Notes under the pieces: model-generated
Seen by the model: the letters and a program-made list of their open reading frames with translations, nothing else
Database searches by the model: none
What the model was told of the DNA's origin: nothing
Position numbers and translations under genes: made by a program
Shown here: one piece after another, positions 27,633-35,956 of the stretch
Layout: every line of letters begins with the position of its first letter
How positions within the stretch are numbered: position 1 is the first letter of the stretch
NCBI GenBank assembly: GCA_036496805.1
Contig: DASXKN010000020.1
Coordinates: 62,001 to 126,000 of the forward strand
Direction of reading: 5' to 3'
From: SZAS-103 sp036496805
Lineage (GTDB): Bacteria > Pseudomonadota > Gammaproteobacteria > Xanthomonadales > Xanthomonadaceae
Length of the DNA: 64,000 bases

Positions 27633-27919
27633 GGCTGCGCTGCCCACAGCAGCTCGAGCCCCTGTTCGTGCACGACGTTCATCGCGGCATCGATAACGCC
27701 GATCCCCACGCCCGTTGCCGGAAGCGCCGTCGCGTCGCAGCGGGCGGCGGCGCTCGCGACCACGGCCTGTCCGCCATCGCGACCGCGCACCACGATGTAC
27801 ACCCTGTCGCCCACGCGAAAATCGCCCGAACGATCGAGCACGTCGCACACCCGCGGCGCCACGCGTTGCCCGCGCAACGCGCGTCCGGATTCAGCCGTGA
27901 TGACAATGACCCCCCGCAC
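27629..27919 (-). CDS. Small protein resembling a stand-alone PUA domain
   Basis: 96 aa with a GTG start at 27919; an in-frame TGA lies three codons upstream, which limits the start. Residues about 3-68 (GVIVITAESGRALRGQ..., GDFRVGDRVYIVVRG) resemble the PUA domain found at the C-terminus of glutamate 5-kinase, but no kinase domain is present. The stop overlaps the CHAD gene start by ATGA, so the two are coupled. No good ribosome-binding site is visible. The PUA assignment is by eye and needs a profile search; otherwise the gene is hypothetical. Confidence 0.5.
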   Translation of the reverse strand: MRGVIVITAESGRALRGQRVAPRVCDVLDRSGDFRVGDRVYIVVRGRDGGQAVVASAAARCDATALPATGVGIGVIDAAMNVVHEQGLELLWAAQP

Positions 27920-27992
27920 GACCGATCAGGGTAGCAGCAACATGTGACACCCCGATGTCGGCGCGGAATCCGTACCGGCCAGGGCGGCGTCC

Positions 27993-28748
27993 TCAGGCCG
28001 GCCTGGCGTACACCGCAAGGCCTTCGAGCACGAGGTCGGGCGCGCGCGATGCGCGTACGCGCCAACCGTCGAGCAAGCCATCGGCTCCGCCGCCGGCGAC
28101 CAGCAGCGCCGGCGTGGCGCCGAGCTTTCGTCGCGCAGCGCGCAGGCTGCGCTCGACAAGCGCACGTGCGGACAGGATCGTCCCGCTTGCCAGTGCGTCG
28201 GTGGTGTCGGCGGCGAAATCGACGATGTCGCCGCCGTCGCGCGGCAGGTGCGGGGCACGCTGGGCGAGCGCCTCACGCATCAGGGTGGGCGAAGGCGCGA
28301 TCAGTCCGCCGTGATGGCTGCCGTCGGCGGCGAGCAGGTCGATCGTCAGGGCGGTGCCGACGCTGGCGATCAGCCATGCCTGCGGCGCGCGCGCATGCGC
28401 AGCGAGCAACGCGAGGAAACGATCGACACCCAGCCGCGCGGGCTCGGCGTAGGCGATGCGCACGCCGGCCAGGGCGGGACGCGTGACCGCGCGCTCTAAC
28501 AGGGCGCCGCGAAGCGCGAGTGCCGCTTCCACCATGGCCGTCGCCGCAGGCGTGGCGACCGAGGCGAGCCACGCGCGGTCGCCCGCACGCACGCCTGCGA
28601 AGGCCGCATCGAGTGCATCGGCGTCGAGTGCCCCGGAGTGCACGGCGACCGGTTCCCCGCGCGATGCAAGCGCGTCGGCTCGCGTCCATTTCAGGCGCGT
28701 GTTGCCGAGGTCGAACAGCCATGTCCGCGTGCGCGCCGTGGTTGCCAT
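27993..28748 (-). CDS. coaX: Type III pantothenate kinase
   Basis: First step of coenzyme A synthesis: pantothenate + ATP gives 4'-phosphopantothenate. Type III enzymes need a monovalent cation and are not inhibited by CoA. 251 aa. The ASKHA fold motifs are visible: FDLGNTRLKW at the N-terminus, PARLGVDRFLALLAAH, the central SVGTALTIDLL phosphate motif, and GGLIAPSPTLM. The ATG overlaps the birA stop by one base (TGATG), indicating a birA-coaX operon, an arrangement common in this group. Confidence 0.94.
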   Translation of the reverse strand: MATTARTRTWLFDLGNTRLKWTRADALASRGEPVAVHSGALDADALDAAFAGVRAGDRAWLASVATPAATAMVEAALALRGALLERAVTRPALAGVRIAYAEPARLGVDRFLALLAAHARAPQAWLIASVGTALTIDLLAADGSHHGGLIAPSPTLMREALAQRAPHLPRDGGDIVDFAADTTDALASGTILSARALVERSLRAARRKLGATPALLVAGGGADGLLDGWRVRASRAPDLVLEGLAVYARPA

Positions 28749-29710
28749 CAACGCGCCCTGACGCTGATTTCGGCACTGTGGTAGTCGCGTTCGCCGTCGG
28801 CGTGACGCACCCGCAGCGCACCACGCGCGTCGATGCCCAGGGCAATGCCGCGCTCGCGACGCGCGCCGGCGATCACCTCGATCGTGCGGCCGCCGAGCGC
28901 GTCGAGCGCCTGCCAGCGCGCAACGAAAGGCGCCAGGCCCGCGGCGGCGAACTCGCGCAGCGCGCGCACCTGCGCGGCAATCAGGCAGGTCGCGAGCGCG
29001 TTGCGCGCAGGCACCGATGGACCCAGCCGCTGCAGGTCGATCCAAGGCTGGTCGATCCCCGCCGCGGCCCCGGATGGCATGCGCACGTTGAGGCCGATGC
29101 CGATCACCGCGCGCACGATGCCGCTGTCCTCACCGCCGAATTCGATCAGGATGCCGCCGAGCTTGCGGTCGCCGGCGACCAGGTCGTTCGGCCATTTCAG
29201 TCCCACCTGGGCGAAACCGAGCGAACGCAGCGCCTCGGCGGCGGCGACACCGACCGCGATGCTCAGGCCGGCGAGCGCGGCCACGCCGCCGTCGAATCGC
29301 CGCTGCATCGAAAGGTAGACGTGCGCGGCCAGCGGCGAGGCCCAGGGGCGGCCGCGGCGGCCGCGACCTGCACTCTGCGATTCGGCGAGCAGCGCCTGCA
29401 CGCCGGCGGTGGCGGGACGCCGCAACAGCTCGGCATTGGTCGAGTCGATTTCCCAGGCGACTTCGCAGGCGTCCAGCTCGGCGACGATGTCGGCCGGCAA
29501 TTCCGCGCGGATACGCTGCGCGTCGAGCAGGTCGAGCGGCGCGGCCAGCGCGTAACCGCGACCGGGCTCGGCGAGGATCCCGACACCCGCTGTGCGCAAC
29601 GCACGGATGTGCTTCCACACCGCAGCGCGGGTCAGCCCGGACTCGCGCGCAAGCACGCTGCCGCTGCATGGGCCCTGGGCGAGGCGCACGAGCAGGTCGC
29701 GGGCATTCAT
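28748..29710 (-). CDS. birA: Biotin-[acetyl-CoA-carboxylase] ligase / biotin operon regulator BirA
   Basis: Activates biotin to biotinyl-5'-AMP and transfers it to BCCP. 320 aa from the ATG at 29710. The N-terminal winged helix (about 1-60; SVLARESGLTRAAVWKHIRAL) suggests it is also a repressor. The ligase domain carries the biotin/AMP loop GRGRRGRPW at 115-123, LKWPNDL and GGILIEF, and ends in the SH3-like C-terminal domain. A longer in-frame extension to 30010 is not credible because it runs into the divergent gene at 29919. Confidence 0.95.
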   Translation of the reverse strand: MNARDLLVRLAQGPCSGSVLARESGLTRAAVWKHIRALRTAGVGILAEPGRGYALAAPLDLLDAQRIRAELPADIVAELDACEVAWEIDSTNAELLRRPATAGVQALLAESQSAGRGRRGRPWASPLAAHVYLSMQRRFDGGVAALAGLSIAVGVAAAEALRSLGFAQVGLKWPNDLVAGDRKLGGILIEFGGEDSGIVRAVIGIGLNVRMPSGAAAGIDQPWIDLQRLGPSVPARNALATCLIAAQVRALREFAAAGLAPFVARWQALDALGGRTIEVIAGARRERGIALGIDARGALRVRHADGERDYHSAEISVRAR

Positions 29711-29918
29711 CGGCGGGCGAAGCGATGCGGCGTCATCGCGACAGTCTAGCCGAGCGCAGGCCTCGGCCTCTTCGCGCGCGCCACCTGATTGTTGCGCCGC
29801 AACAGGCATCGCAAGCAGAGAGCAGGAATCGGCGCTACAATGCATGGTGATCGCCGGAGGATCCGGTGGTTCGTGCTTGGGAGTCTTCGCCCTCGAGGCA
29901 ATCCCGAAGGAGGACATG

Positions 29919-30221
29919 ATGCGCATCTTCATCCTGATGTCCGCTCTCATCCTCTCGCCGCTGCTCGTCTGCGGCGCGGCACACGCCAAGCCGACGGGCG
30001 ACATCGGCAAGCCGGTCTGCAGCCGCTACGATGACGCGTCCAAATCGAAGGACGCCAGCGCGAGCGCGGATCAGGACAGCGACGATACCGGCACCCCGGC
30101 AACTGCGACGATGGCTTCCGCTCCCGCCACGCCCCCCGTCAAGGTCGGCGGGACGGCCAGTGCGCTGCACCAGCACAGTTCGCTCCGCTGGCAGGCCTTC
30201 CTGCCGGGCATGTTCCGCTAG
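29919..30221 (+). CDS. Small exported protein, unknown function
   Basis: 100 aa. AAGGAGG lies 5 nt before the second of two adjacent ATG codons (29916, 29919), so the second is chosen. Residues 1-23 are a signal peptide (IFILMSALILSPLLVCGAAHA). The mature part is a low-complexity Ser/Asp/Ala/Thr/Pro stretch (SKSKDASASADQDSDDTG) with one cysteine and no known domain. Convergent with phoQ, ending 28 bp from its stop. Confidence 0.6.
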   Translation: MRIFILMSALILSPLLVCGAAHAKPTGDIGKPVCSRYDDASKSKDASASADQDSDDTGTPATATMASAPATPPVKVGGTASALHQHSSLRWQAFLPGMFR

Positions 30222-30248
30222 GCGCCCGGCGCATCGCGAGGCGTCGCC

Positions 30249-31649
30249 TCACAGTCCCGGCGGTACCCGCACCGAGAAGCGCGCGCCTCCCAGTTCCTTC
30301 GACGCGTCCACGACCAGTTCGCCGTGGTACGCGCGCACGATGTTCTGCACGATCGACAGTCCGATGCCGTGGCCCTGCACGCGTTCGTCGCCGCGCACGC
30401 CGCGCTGGAGCAAGCGCTCGACCTGGTCGGGCGGAATGCCCGGGCCGTCGTCCTCGACCTCCAGCAACAGCCCTGGCCGGCGATTGGCGGAGCCGGGCTC
30501 GCTGCGCGTGGTCAGCAGCACGCGCGAGCGCGCCCACTTGAACGCGTTCTCCAGCAAGTTGCCGAGCAGTTCCATCAGGTCGCCCTGGTCGCCGTGGAAG
30601 CGCGCCTTGGGATCGAGTTCGAATTCGCACAGCACGCGCTTGCCGACGTAGACCTTCTCGAGGCTGGTGACGATGCCCTCGGCGCGCGCATCGATCTCCA
30701 GCGGCGCGGCGAACAGCTGGTGGCCGGTGCTGACGCCGCGCGAGAGCTGGTAGGAGACGATCTCGTTCATGCGCTGCACCTGGCTGCGCACGTCCTCGCG
30801 CAGGGCATCGATGTGGGAGTCGTTGTCCAGGCTGGTGCGCAACACGGCCAGCGGCGTCTTCAGGCTGTGCGCGAGGTCGGAGAGGGTGTTGCGGTAGCGG
30901 TCCAGGTTCTCGCGCTCGCTGACGACGAAGGCATTGATGCTCTCGGCCAGCGGCGCCAGTTCGCGCGGGTGCGATCCCGACAGGCCTTCGGCCATGCCGC
31001 GCTGCACGCGCAGCAGTTCGCGCTGCACGCGCCGCAGCGGCTGCAGGCTCCAGCGCACGGCGATGATCTGCACCGCCAGCAGCAGCACGGCCGCGGCACC
31101 GAGATAGCGCCACAGGGCGGCGCGGAACACGCCGACCTGCTGGTCGAGATCGGCGCTGTCCTCGAACACGTTGAACACGAACGGGACTTCGCGCTTGCTC
31201 TTGCCGACGCCATCCTCCCAGATCACGCCCATCGCGAAGCGGTAGACATGCTCGGCGGGATCGCCGGAGTGGTCGACCAGCTCCAGCGGGCCGTCCATGC
31301 GCATCTGTCCGGCCGGCAGGGTTTTCTGCAAAGGCAGTTCGCGGCCCAGGGTGGAAGGCGATGACCAGTCGATCTTCGGTCCGCTCGCGACCGCGTACAG
31401 GCCGCTGCCCGGTTGCGAGAAGCGCGGATCGGGCGGCACGTAGGGCGGCTGGAACTCGAGCTTGCGGCTGATCTCGCTACCGGCGTAGTAGGCGCTGGCG
31501 TAGCTCTTGAGACGTTCGCGCAGGCTGTTGGTGGCGGTCTCGGTGAAGGCGCGGTCGAGCGCGAAGCCGGTCAGTCCGAGGAAGGCGACCAAGCCCAGGC
31601 TGGCCGCGAGCAGTTGCCTGGCTTCCAGCGAGGGCGCGCGCCCGGACAC
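30249..31649 (-). CDS. phoQ: Sensor histidine kinase, PhoQ-like
   Basis: 466 aa, GTG start; an in-frame stop just upstream and no ATG support this. TM1 at about 12-33, a periplasmic sensor (34-178) and TM2 at about 179-200 are followed by a HAMP-like linker. The phospho-acceptor is His261 in LSDLAHSLKTPLAVL. The HATPase domain has NLLENAFKWA, VEDDGPGIP and GHGIGLSIVQNIV. The gene is preceded by phoP and a PepSY gene, an order known for PhoPQ of xanthomonads. The true input signal (divalent cations, peptides) cannot be read directly. Confidence 0.88.
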   Translation of the reverse strand: MSGRAPSLEARQLLAASLGLVAFLGLTGFALDRAFTETATNSLRERLKSYASAYYAGSEISRKLEFQPPYVPPDPRFSQPGSGLYAVASGPKIDWSSPSTLGRELPLQKTLPAGQMRMDGPLELVDHSGDPAEHVYRFAMGVIWEDGVGKSKREVPFVFNVFEDSADLDQQVGVFRAALWRYLGAAAVLLLAVQIIAVRWSLQPLRRVQRELLRVQRGMAEGLSGSHPRELAPLAESINAFVVSERENLDRYRNTLSDLAHSLKTPLAVLRTSLDNDSHIDALREDVRSQVQRMNEIVSYQLSRGVSTGHQLFAAPLEIDARAEGIVTSLEKVYVGKRVLCEFELDPKARFHGDQGDLMELLGNLLENAFKWARSRVLLTTRSEPGSANRRPGLLLEVEDDGPGIPPDQVERLLQRGVRGDERVQGHGIGLSIVQNIVRAYHGELVVDASKELGGARFSVRVPPGL

Positions 31650-31813
31650 CGCGTTACGACCCGGCCGCGCGCGCGCTGGCGCGTTTCAGGGCTTGCGGCA
31701 AGGCGATGGCGGGCTCGTTTGCGGGCATGGGTTCGATCGTGCGGCTGCGGACTGCGCGTCGATGCCACCTTCGCACGAGCGGTCTCGCCGCGACAAACAC
31801 GCGAGGCGATCGT

Positions 31814-32494
31814 CTATTCGTTGCGCGGGATCGCGAAACGATAGCCGCGACCGCGCACGGTCTCGATCGGCTTGAGCGCACCGTCGGGGTCGAGCTTCTT
31901 GCGCAGGCGGCCGATGAAGACCTCGAGCACGTTCGAATCGCGATCGAAGTCCTGCTGGTAGATGTGCTCGGTGAGGTCGGCCTTCGACACCAGCTCGCCG
32001 GCGTGCAGCATCAGGTATTCGAGCACCTTGTACTCGTAGCTGGTCAGGTCCACCGCCTGGCCCTCGACATTGACCGTCTGCGCGGCGAGGTCGAGCACGA
32101 TCGGTCCGCAGTCCAGGGTCGGCTTGCTCCAGCCGGCGGCACGCCGCAACAGGGCGTTGATGCGCGCGAGCAGTTCCTCGACGTGGAAGGGTTTGACCAG
32201 GTAGTCGTCGGCGCCGGCCTTGAGGCCCTCGACCTTGTCCTGCCAGCTCGAACGTGCGGTCAGGATCAGGATCGGGAATTTCTTCTGCTGCGAGCGCAGG
32301 TCGCGCACGAGCTCCATGCCCGACAGCTTGGGCAGGCCGAGGTCGATGATCGCCATGTCGAAGGGCACTTCACGGCCCATGTACTGCCCTTCCTCGCCAT
32401 CGCTGGCGGCGTCCACCGCGAAGCCTTCGCGCTTGAGGCGGGCGGCGAGGGTCTCGCGCAGCGGTGCTTCGTCCTCGACCAACAGAATGCGCAT
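31814..32494 (-). CDS. phoP: OmpR/PhoB-family response regulator, PhoP-like
   Basis: 226 aa; the ATG is preceded by AAGGAG at 5 nt. Receiver domain (1-115) with acidic DE at 8-9, phospho-acceptor Asp51, the TAR segment at 79-81 and Lys101. Winged-helix DNA-binding domain (about 125-222) with LTSYEYKVLEYLMLH, VLEVFIGRLRKKL and TVRGRGYRF. Likely phosphorylated by the kinase encoded 164 bp downstream. A candidate direct-repeat binding site lies upstream of the operon (33070-33084). Confidence 0.92.
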   Translation of the reverse strand: MRILLVEDEAPLRETLAARLKREGFAVDAASDGEEGQYMGREVPFDMAIIDLGLPKLSGMELVRDLRSQQKKFPILILTARSSWQDKVEGLKAGADDYLVKPFHVEELLARINALLRRAAGWSKPTLDCGPIVLDLAAQTVNVEGQAVDLTSYEYKVLEYLMLHAGELVSKADLTEHIYQQDFDRDSNVLEVFIGRLRKKLDPDGALKPIETVRGRGYRFAIPRNE

Positions 32495-32540
32495 CGCTAC
32501 TCCTTGGGATGATCGGTTCGGAGGGCCGTTGTCCGGCCCA

Positions 32541-32951
32541 TCATTCGGGATGACGGTGGCCGCGCGGCGAAATGGGGTATTGCTGCGGCGGCATGCGCTG
32601 ATACGCCGGCGATGCCGCACGCGGATAGGCGGGAGCAGGCATTCCGCGAGGGTAGGACGGCGGCGCCTGCATGTCGCGCGGCATCTGGTCCTGGTGAGGC
32701 TCTTCCTCGTAGACACGGATGCGTCCCTGCGGCGTGAGCACCTTCACCCGGTACACCTCGCGACCGTCGCGCTCGAACGGCTGCGCCTTGAGTACCTCGC
32801 CGCCGGTCTCGCGCTGGATCCTGCGCACCGATGCCGGCAGTCCGCCGTCGTGGGGATCGCGCCCGTAGCGCTGCGCCCACGCCACGTCGCTAGCCAGCAC
32901 GCCCAGCGCGATGGCGGCAAACAGGAAGCGGAGGGCGAAACGTTGCGGCAT
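32541..32951 (-). CDS. PepSY-domain exported protein upstream of phoPQ
   Basis: 136 aa from the ATG at 32951. Signal peptide about 1-24 (FALRFLFAAIALGVLASDVAWA). A PepSY-like unit follows (VRRIQRETGGEVLKAQPFERDGREVYRVKVLTPQGRIRVY), then a Pro/Arg/Tyr/Met-rich tail (SYPRGMPAPAYPRAAS). Periplasmic PepSY proteins next to two-component systems often modulate the sensor or a protease. It lies 46 bp upstream of phoP on the same strand, so co-transcription is likely. Confidence 0.8.
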   Translation of the reverse strand: MPQRFALRFLFAAIALGVLASDVAWAQRYGRDPHDGGLPASVRRIQRETGGEVLKAQPFERDGREVYRVKVLTPQGRIRVYEEEPHQDQMPRDMQAPPSYPRGMPAPAYPRAASPAYQRMPPQQYPISPRGHRHPE

Positions 32952-33069
32952 GGGGCTAGTAGGCAATCCAGGCGATGATCGGGCGATGAATGAAAGCCCG
33001 GCCGACAGCGCGCTGTTCAGCTTGCATGGACGGGCTGCCATCATCGGTCTCGTGCGGTGAATCCGTCCT

Positions 33070-33084
33070 TAACCCTAACCTAAC
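33070..33084 (-). promoter_or_regulatory. Candidate PhoP-type direct-repeat box upstream of pepSY-phoP-phoQ
   Basis: On the minus strand three GTTA tetramers occur (plus-strand TAAC at 33070, 33076 and 33081). The outer two are 11 bp apart, the spacing used by PhoP-type regulators (GTTTA-N5-GTTTA). It lies about 120 bp before the pepSY start. The link to PhoP is inferred. Confidence 0.35.
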
Positions 33085-33127
33085 AACCGCGTCGGAGGAA
33101 GCGGCCGCCGCTCGCCTGTCTTTGCGT

Positions 33128-34032
33128 TCAATAGATTTCGCCGACGCAGCAGCGCAGGCTGCCGCCGGCTTTCTCAAGCTCGTCCAGCGCCACGCTGCGC
33201 AGGGCGAATCCGGCGCGTTCGAAAGCGGTGCGGCTGGAGGGTTGCAGGGCCTCGGCCGCGGCGTGGCTCATCCAGACGGTATCGGCGGTCGGGGCTATGC
33301 AGTTGCCGGCGAAGGCCTGCTTCTCTGCCGGGTCGAGCCTGATCGCGTTGGGCGCATACAGCGCAGCGATCGTCTCGACGACGGCCGGATCGGCGAAGCC
33401 GTCCGCGCAGATCGACACCGCGCGGCCGGCCAGCACGCTGAGCACGACGTTCGCGTGGTACTCGCCCGGCGCAAGGTCGAACAGCAGGGTCGCGCGCAGG
33501 CCGAAGGCCTCGTGCATCGCCAGTGCGCCAGCTTGGTCGCAGCGCTCGGACAGGCCGCAGAAGCCGAGCCGGTGTGCGCGGTCGATCACCAGCGAGCCGG
33601 TCAGCTCGCCTACGCCCTCCTTCAGCCGCAGGTCGTGGAGTTCGTAGCCAAGTGCGTCGGTGAAGAAACCGCGGATGTCGGCACGCTCGGCCTCGCGCCG
33701 ACGCACCGGATGGCGCATGCGGGCGATCAGCACGCGACCGGGTGCGGTGGCGAAGACGTTGTTCGGGAACACCGCGTCGGGCGTGGCCGGATCGCCGGCA
33801 AAGGCGATCGTCGGCAGGCTCGCGGCCAGCGCCCGCTGCAGGCCACGGTGCTGGGCCAGCGCACGCTCGCCGTCGACGCTGCGCGCCATGTCCATGTAGC
33901 GGTTGTCGCTGGCCGATTCGACAGCCAGCGCGAAACCCTCCGGCGCGACCAGGAAGACCGCCTTCGGGCAGGCCGGCGCGTCCGCAGGCAGGCCGCGCGC
34001 GAAGCGGAGGAACGCCTCGGTATCGTGGGTGA

Positions 34033-34036
<4 letters not shown>
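33128..34036 (-). CDS. ctlX: Citrulline/arginine-deiminase superfamily hydrolase (CtlX type)
   Basis: 302 aa. The amidinotransferase/arginine deiminase fold is recognisable: FPNNVFAT, GELTGSLV, the catalytic His segment GEYHANVVL, AGNCIAP and the terminal Cys pair CCVGEIY, which supplies the nucleophile. The closest family is the CtlX citrulline-utilisation hydrolase; dimethylarginine hydrolase is the main alternative. The ATG overlaps the dusA stop (ATGA), so the two are translated together although their functions seem unrelated. The last residues end on the catalytic motif, as is usual here. Confidence 0.82.
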
Positions 34037-35037
<1,001 letters not shown>

Positions 35038-35095
35038 CGGCGCGGATTCTACCGTTCGCGCGGACGGACGGCCGTTTTGCGCTGTTGCGACCGCG

Positions 35096-35779
35096 TCAGG
35101 ACTCGGCCCACATCCGCTGCAGGTTGTAGTAGACGCCGGTCAGCTCGACCATCGCCGGATGCCCCGCGTGTTGCGCATCCAACGCGCGGATCGCGCGGTC
35201 CAGGCGGAACAGCAGGTCGCGCTGGGCCTCGTCGCGCACGGCGCTCTGCATCCACAGGAAGCAGGCCAGCCGCGAGCCGCGCGTCACCGGAGCGACGCAG
35301 TGCACGCTGGTCGCCGGATAGATCGCCATGTGGCCGGCAGCCAGCTTGATCGAACGCACCTGCCCGGAGTCCTCGACCAGCAGTTCGCCGCCGTCGTAGG
35401 AGTCGGGCGGCGAGAGGAACAGCGTCGCCGAGATGTCGGCGCGCATCGTCTGGCGCGCTCCGGGCGGACGTCGCAGGGCGGCATCGACGTGCTGATCGTA
35501 CTGCATTCCGACGTCGTAGCGATTGAACATCGGCGGATAGACCAGGCGCGGCAGCGCCGCCGTGGCGATCAGCGGATGCCGTTCCATTGCGGCCAGGACC
35601 ATCGTCCCGAGCTCGCGCGCGAGCGGTGCGTCCTCGGCGATCTGCAGGTTCTGCTTCACCCGCGAGGCGCGCGCGCCCGCGGTCGCGCGGCCATCCACCC
35701 ATGGGGCATCGGCTGCGAGCTTCGCGCTCAGAAGGCGTAGCTGTTCCTCGTCCAGGACGTCCGGAAGCTGAAGGATCAC
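35096..35779 (-). CDS. piuC: PKHD-type Fe(II)/2-oxoglutarate hydroxylase PiuC/YbiX
   Basis: 227 aa if started at the GTG at 35779, which matches the family start (ILQLPDVL) and length; an in-frame GTG at 35827 would add 16 residues. The double-stranded beta-helix iron ligands are visible as HxD in YDQHVDAAL and the distal His in SVHCVAPVTRGSRLACFLW, where Arg binds 2-oxoglutarate. Also LFLSPPDSYDGGELLVED. It is divergent from a siderophore receptor and Sel1 gene, the iron-uptake context known for PiuC, and is probably Fur-controlled. The substrate is unknown. Confidence 0.88.
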   Translation of the reverse strand: MILQLPDVLDEEQLRLLSAKLAADAPWVDGRATAGARASRVKQNLQIAEDAPLARELGTMVLAAMERHPLIATAALPRLVYPPMFNRYDVGMQYDQHVDAALRRPPGARQTMRADISATLFLSPPDSYDGGELLVEDSGQVRSIKLAAGHMAIYPATSVHCVAPVTRGSRLACFLWMQSAVRDEAQRDLLFRLDRAIRALDAQHAGHPAMVELTGVYYNLQRMWAES

Positions 35780-35900
35780 GTTGCGGTTCCCGTGGCTGTG
35801 ACCAACCCGACCGATCACGGCCGACACGACGACCGGCTGGTCGCAGCGCCTCCGATGATAGCCGCGGCAGCCGACAGCTCGCCCGCGAGGACTTGATGCA

Positions 35901-35919
35901 ATTGAAAACGATTCCTGTT
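35901..35919. promoter_or_regulatory. Possible Fur box between piuC and the siderophore receptor
   Basis: The sequence ATTGAAAACGATTCCTGTT in the divergent gap partly resembles the Fur consensus (TGAGAATGATTCTC-like core), about 38 bp before the receptor start. The match is imperfect; the context supports it. Confidence 0.35.
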
Positions 35920-35956
35920 AACTTTTGCTTTAGCTCCTGACCCGCCCCGACCCACC

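Noticed and set aside
27633..27848. 72-residue N-terminal extension of the CHAD protein
   Set aside because: Arg/Gly-rich sequence overlapping the PUA-like gene in another frame; the ATGA-coupled start is better.
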